From: UKL13-2 sp031394335
GTDB taxonomy: Bacteria > Pseudomonadota > Gammaproteobacteria > Burkholderiales > Usitatibacteraceae
DNA: 7,216 bases
Assembly (NCBI GenBank): GCA_031394335.1
Contig: JANMXS010000116.1
Coordinates: forward strand, 1 to 7,216
Direction: 5' to 3'
Position numbers and translations under genes: made by a program
The notes under the pieces: generated by a model
What the model was told of the DNA's origin: nothing
Database searches by the model: none
The model's input: the letters and a program-made list of their open reading frames with translations, nothing else
In this document: one piece after another, positions 5,915 through 7,216 of the stretch
Layout: each line of letters starts with the position of its first letter
Numbering within the stretch: position 1 is the first letter of the stretch

Positions 5915-7192
5915 ATGACCAGTGATCACATTTTTTGGTTTAGTGCAGGCGTCATGACGTCGCTCGCCGCCGTGGCGATTGCACTCCCCCTTTTCAATCA
6001 CGTTCGCGCGCGGATCGGAACCGGACGCGCGCGCGCGGTGCTGATTGGCGCAGTCGTGATACTCATCGGTGCATCGCTGGGCATGTACCAACTGTGGGGC
6101 ACGCCGGGCGCCATCAGTGTGAGCGCCACGGAGTCCGCACTCGTCTCCACCATGGGACAGACCGGCGTGGAATCGTCGCATCCGACCGCCGCGTCGCTGG
6201 TCGGAACAGCTAAAGTAGGCTCAGTTGAGGAAGCCACGGAAAAACTCGCGAAGCGGCTGAACTCCACTGGTGGATCGCCGGCGGATTGGGCGCTGCTGGC
6301 GCAATCCTACGATTTTATGGGCCGCAGCAGCGATGCGGCCGAGGCGCGCAAGCACGCGGGACTTCCCGCGGCCGCACCGATTGCCGACGGGTCGGCGGTC
6401 GCTCCCACTGCGCCTCGTGTCTCTTCGGAAGGCACTGCCTTGCTCGCGCAGGCTGAGAAATCGCGCATTGCGCATGATTATAAGAAGGCACTGGATCTGT
6501 ATGCGAAGGCGGTCAAGCTGGATGCACTGAATACCGACGCGTGGGCCAACTACGCCGATGCCGCAGCGTCGCTCACCGGCGGCAAGCTCGACGGCGCGCC
6601 GGCGCAGTATCTCGGCGAGGCGTTGAGGCGGGACCCTGATCACCCGAAAGCCTTGTGGCTGCAGGCGAGCCTCCTGCATGAACAGAAGCACTATACGCAG
6701 GCGGTGGAAGTCTGGCGGCATCTGGCCGGCGTACTGCCGGCGGATTCTTCTGACGCCAAGATTATCTCCGCCAATATTGCCGAAGCGCTGCGCTTGTCCG
6801 GCAATGCCGCCCCACCGCCGGTTGCCACGACAACGGCTACGGGGACGGCACAGATCAACGGCACCATCGACATTGACCCCAAGTTGCGCGCCAAGGCCGG
6901 CGCCGGCCAGATATTGTTTGTGTTTGCGAAGTCGGTCGACTCGCCAGGTCCGCCACTGGCCGTGATGCGCACCACGGTCGGGCAATGGCCGGTCAAATTC
7001 TCTCTGAACGACTCGCAGGCGATGATGCCGCAGCGCAAGTTGTCGGACTTCCGCTCGGTCACCGTAGAGGCAAGAATCTCGGCCAACGGTCAACCTCTGG
7101 CTCAACCAGGAGATCTTCACGGCGTTACTGGCACGCTCGACCCGAAAAGCGACAAGCCAGTGCATGTGGTGATAGGCGAGGTCATCGGATAA
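5915..7192 (+). CDS. CcmI/CycH-like cytochrome c biogenesis protein (TPR plus C-terminal domain)
   Basis: This 425-residue protein has two N-terminal membrane helices (about 7-28 and 41-60) joined by a short basic loop (29-40), then a periplasmic part. TPR-like helices occur around 104-148 (PADWALLAQSYDFMGRSSDAA) and 175-295. After a Pro/Thr linker, residues 311-425 match the CcmI C-terminal domain: GTIDIDPKL, QILFVFAK, PPLAV, FSLNDSQAMMPQRKLSDF and QPGDLHG. CcmI binds the C-terminal helix of apocytochrome c and delivers it to the heme ligation complex. The loop between the helices is much shorter than in the well-studied Rhodobacter CcmI. No other ccm gene is visible beside it; the upstream neighbour is the divergent ankyrin gene. 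ATG 5915 follows an in-frame TAA at 5900 and has only a poor ribosome site. The TAATG at its end suggests coupling to a downstream gene. Family assignment is firm; whether it serves the general Ccm system or a dedicated cytochrome is open. Confidence 0.85.
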   Translation: MTSDHIFWFSAGVMTSLAAVAIALPLFNHVRARIGTGRARAVLIGAVVILIGASLGMYQLWGTPGAISVSATESALVSTMGQTGVESSHPTAASLVGTAKVGSVEEATEKLAKRLNSTGGSPADWALLAQSYDFMGRSSDAAEARKHAGLPAAAPIADGSAVAPTAPRVSSEGTALLAQAEKSRIAHDYKKALDLYAKAVKLDALNTDAWANYADAAASLTGGKLDGAPAQYLGEALRRDPDHPKALWLQASLLHEQKHYTQAVEVWRHLAGVLPADSSDAKIISANIAEALRLSGNAAPPPVATTTATGTAQINGTIDIDPKLRAKAGAGQILFVFAKSVDSPGPPLAVMRTTVGQWPVKFSLNDSQAMMPQRKLSDFRSVTVEARISANGQPLAQPGDLHGVTGTLDPKSDKPVHVVIGEVIG

Positions 7193-7216
7193 TGCGCGGG
7201 CCAGAGCGCGCACGCC
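7192..7216 (+). CDS. Probable start of a downstream gene, cut by window end
   Basis: The CcmI-like stop and a new ATG overlap as TAATG (7190-7194). GAGG at 7178-7181 lies 10 bases upstream and could serve as its ribosome site. Only eight codons are visible (MRGPERAR), too few to name a product; the basic N-terminus would suit a signal or membrane segment. TAATG junctions usually mean an operon with translational coupling, so this gene probably works with the CcmI-like protein. Confidence 0.4.

Noticed and set aside
7193..7212. TGCGCG/CGCGCA stem right after the CcmI-like stop as a terminator
   Set aside because: No T-tract is visible before the window ends, and the stretch is probably coding for the next gene given the TAATG overlap.
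6221..7213. Long minus-strand frame (330 codons) opposite the CcmI-like gene
   Set aside because: Its composition is Arg-rich and motif-free, while the plus-strand frame matches TPR and the CcmI C-terminal domain.

Overview
The window looks like chromosomal DNA of a GC-rich Gram-negative bacterium, most likely a proteobacterium. This rests on a LpxL/HtrB-type lipid acyltransferase and a CcmI/CycH-type cytochrome c biogenesis protein; the exact lineage is an inference. There are no tRNAs, rRNAs, insertion sequences or CRISPR arrays. Coding density is high and no gene-free stretch exceeds 240 bases.

Layout. Positions 2-277 (+) are the C-terminal end of a larger protein and hold a phosphopantetheine carrier domain. 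It converges, with a 6-base gap, on an LpxL/HtrB-like acyltransferase (284-1168, -). After a 148-base spacer with a candidate promoter comes a membrane-anchored ferredoxin-flavoprotein (1317-2645, -). A 159-base divergent region separates it from a five-helix membrane protein (2805-3683, +) with two histidine pairs arranged as in bis-heme b transmembrane reductases. A 17-codon upstream ORF with a good Shine-Dalgarno sequence overlaps the start of this gene. The membrane protein runs tail-to-tail into an exported Sel1/ankyrin-repeat protein (3680-5677, -), and the two genes share a CTAG at their stops. A 237-base divergent region with inverted repeats leads to a CcmI-like TPR protein (5915-7192, +). 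Its stop overlaps a further start (TAATG at 7190-7194) whose gene leaves the window.

How the genes may work together. The flavoprotein carries FAD- and NAD(P)-binding sites plus two Fe-S motifs, and its single N-terminal helix should place these domains in the cytoplasm. The neighbouring membrane protein has two stacked histidine pairs that could carry electrons across the membrane, and a loop of about 130 residues predicted to face the cytoplasm. The CcmI-like protein normally chaperones apocytochromes c in the periplasm, and the ankyrin protein is predicted to be periplasmic. Together they suggest an NAD(P)H-to-periplasm electron-transfer module with its own cytochrome c maturation or scaffold factors. 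This is an inference from context; no terminal acceptor is visible in the window. The flavoprotein is itself unusual: the segment that normally ends a thioredoxin-reductase-like FAD domain lies ahead of that domain, and one Fe-S motif has His in place of Cys.
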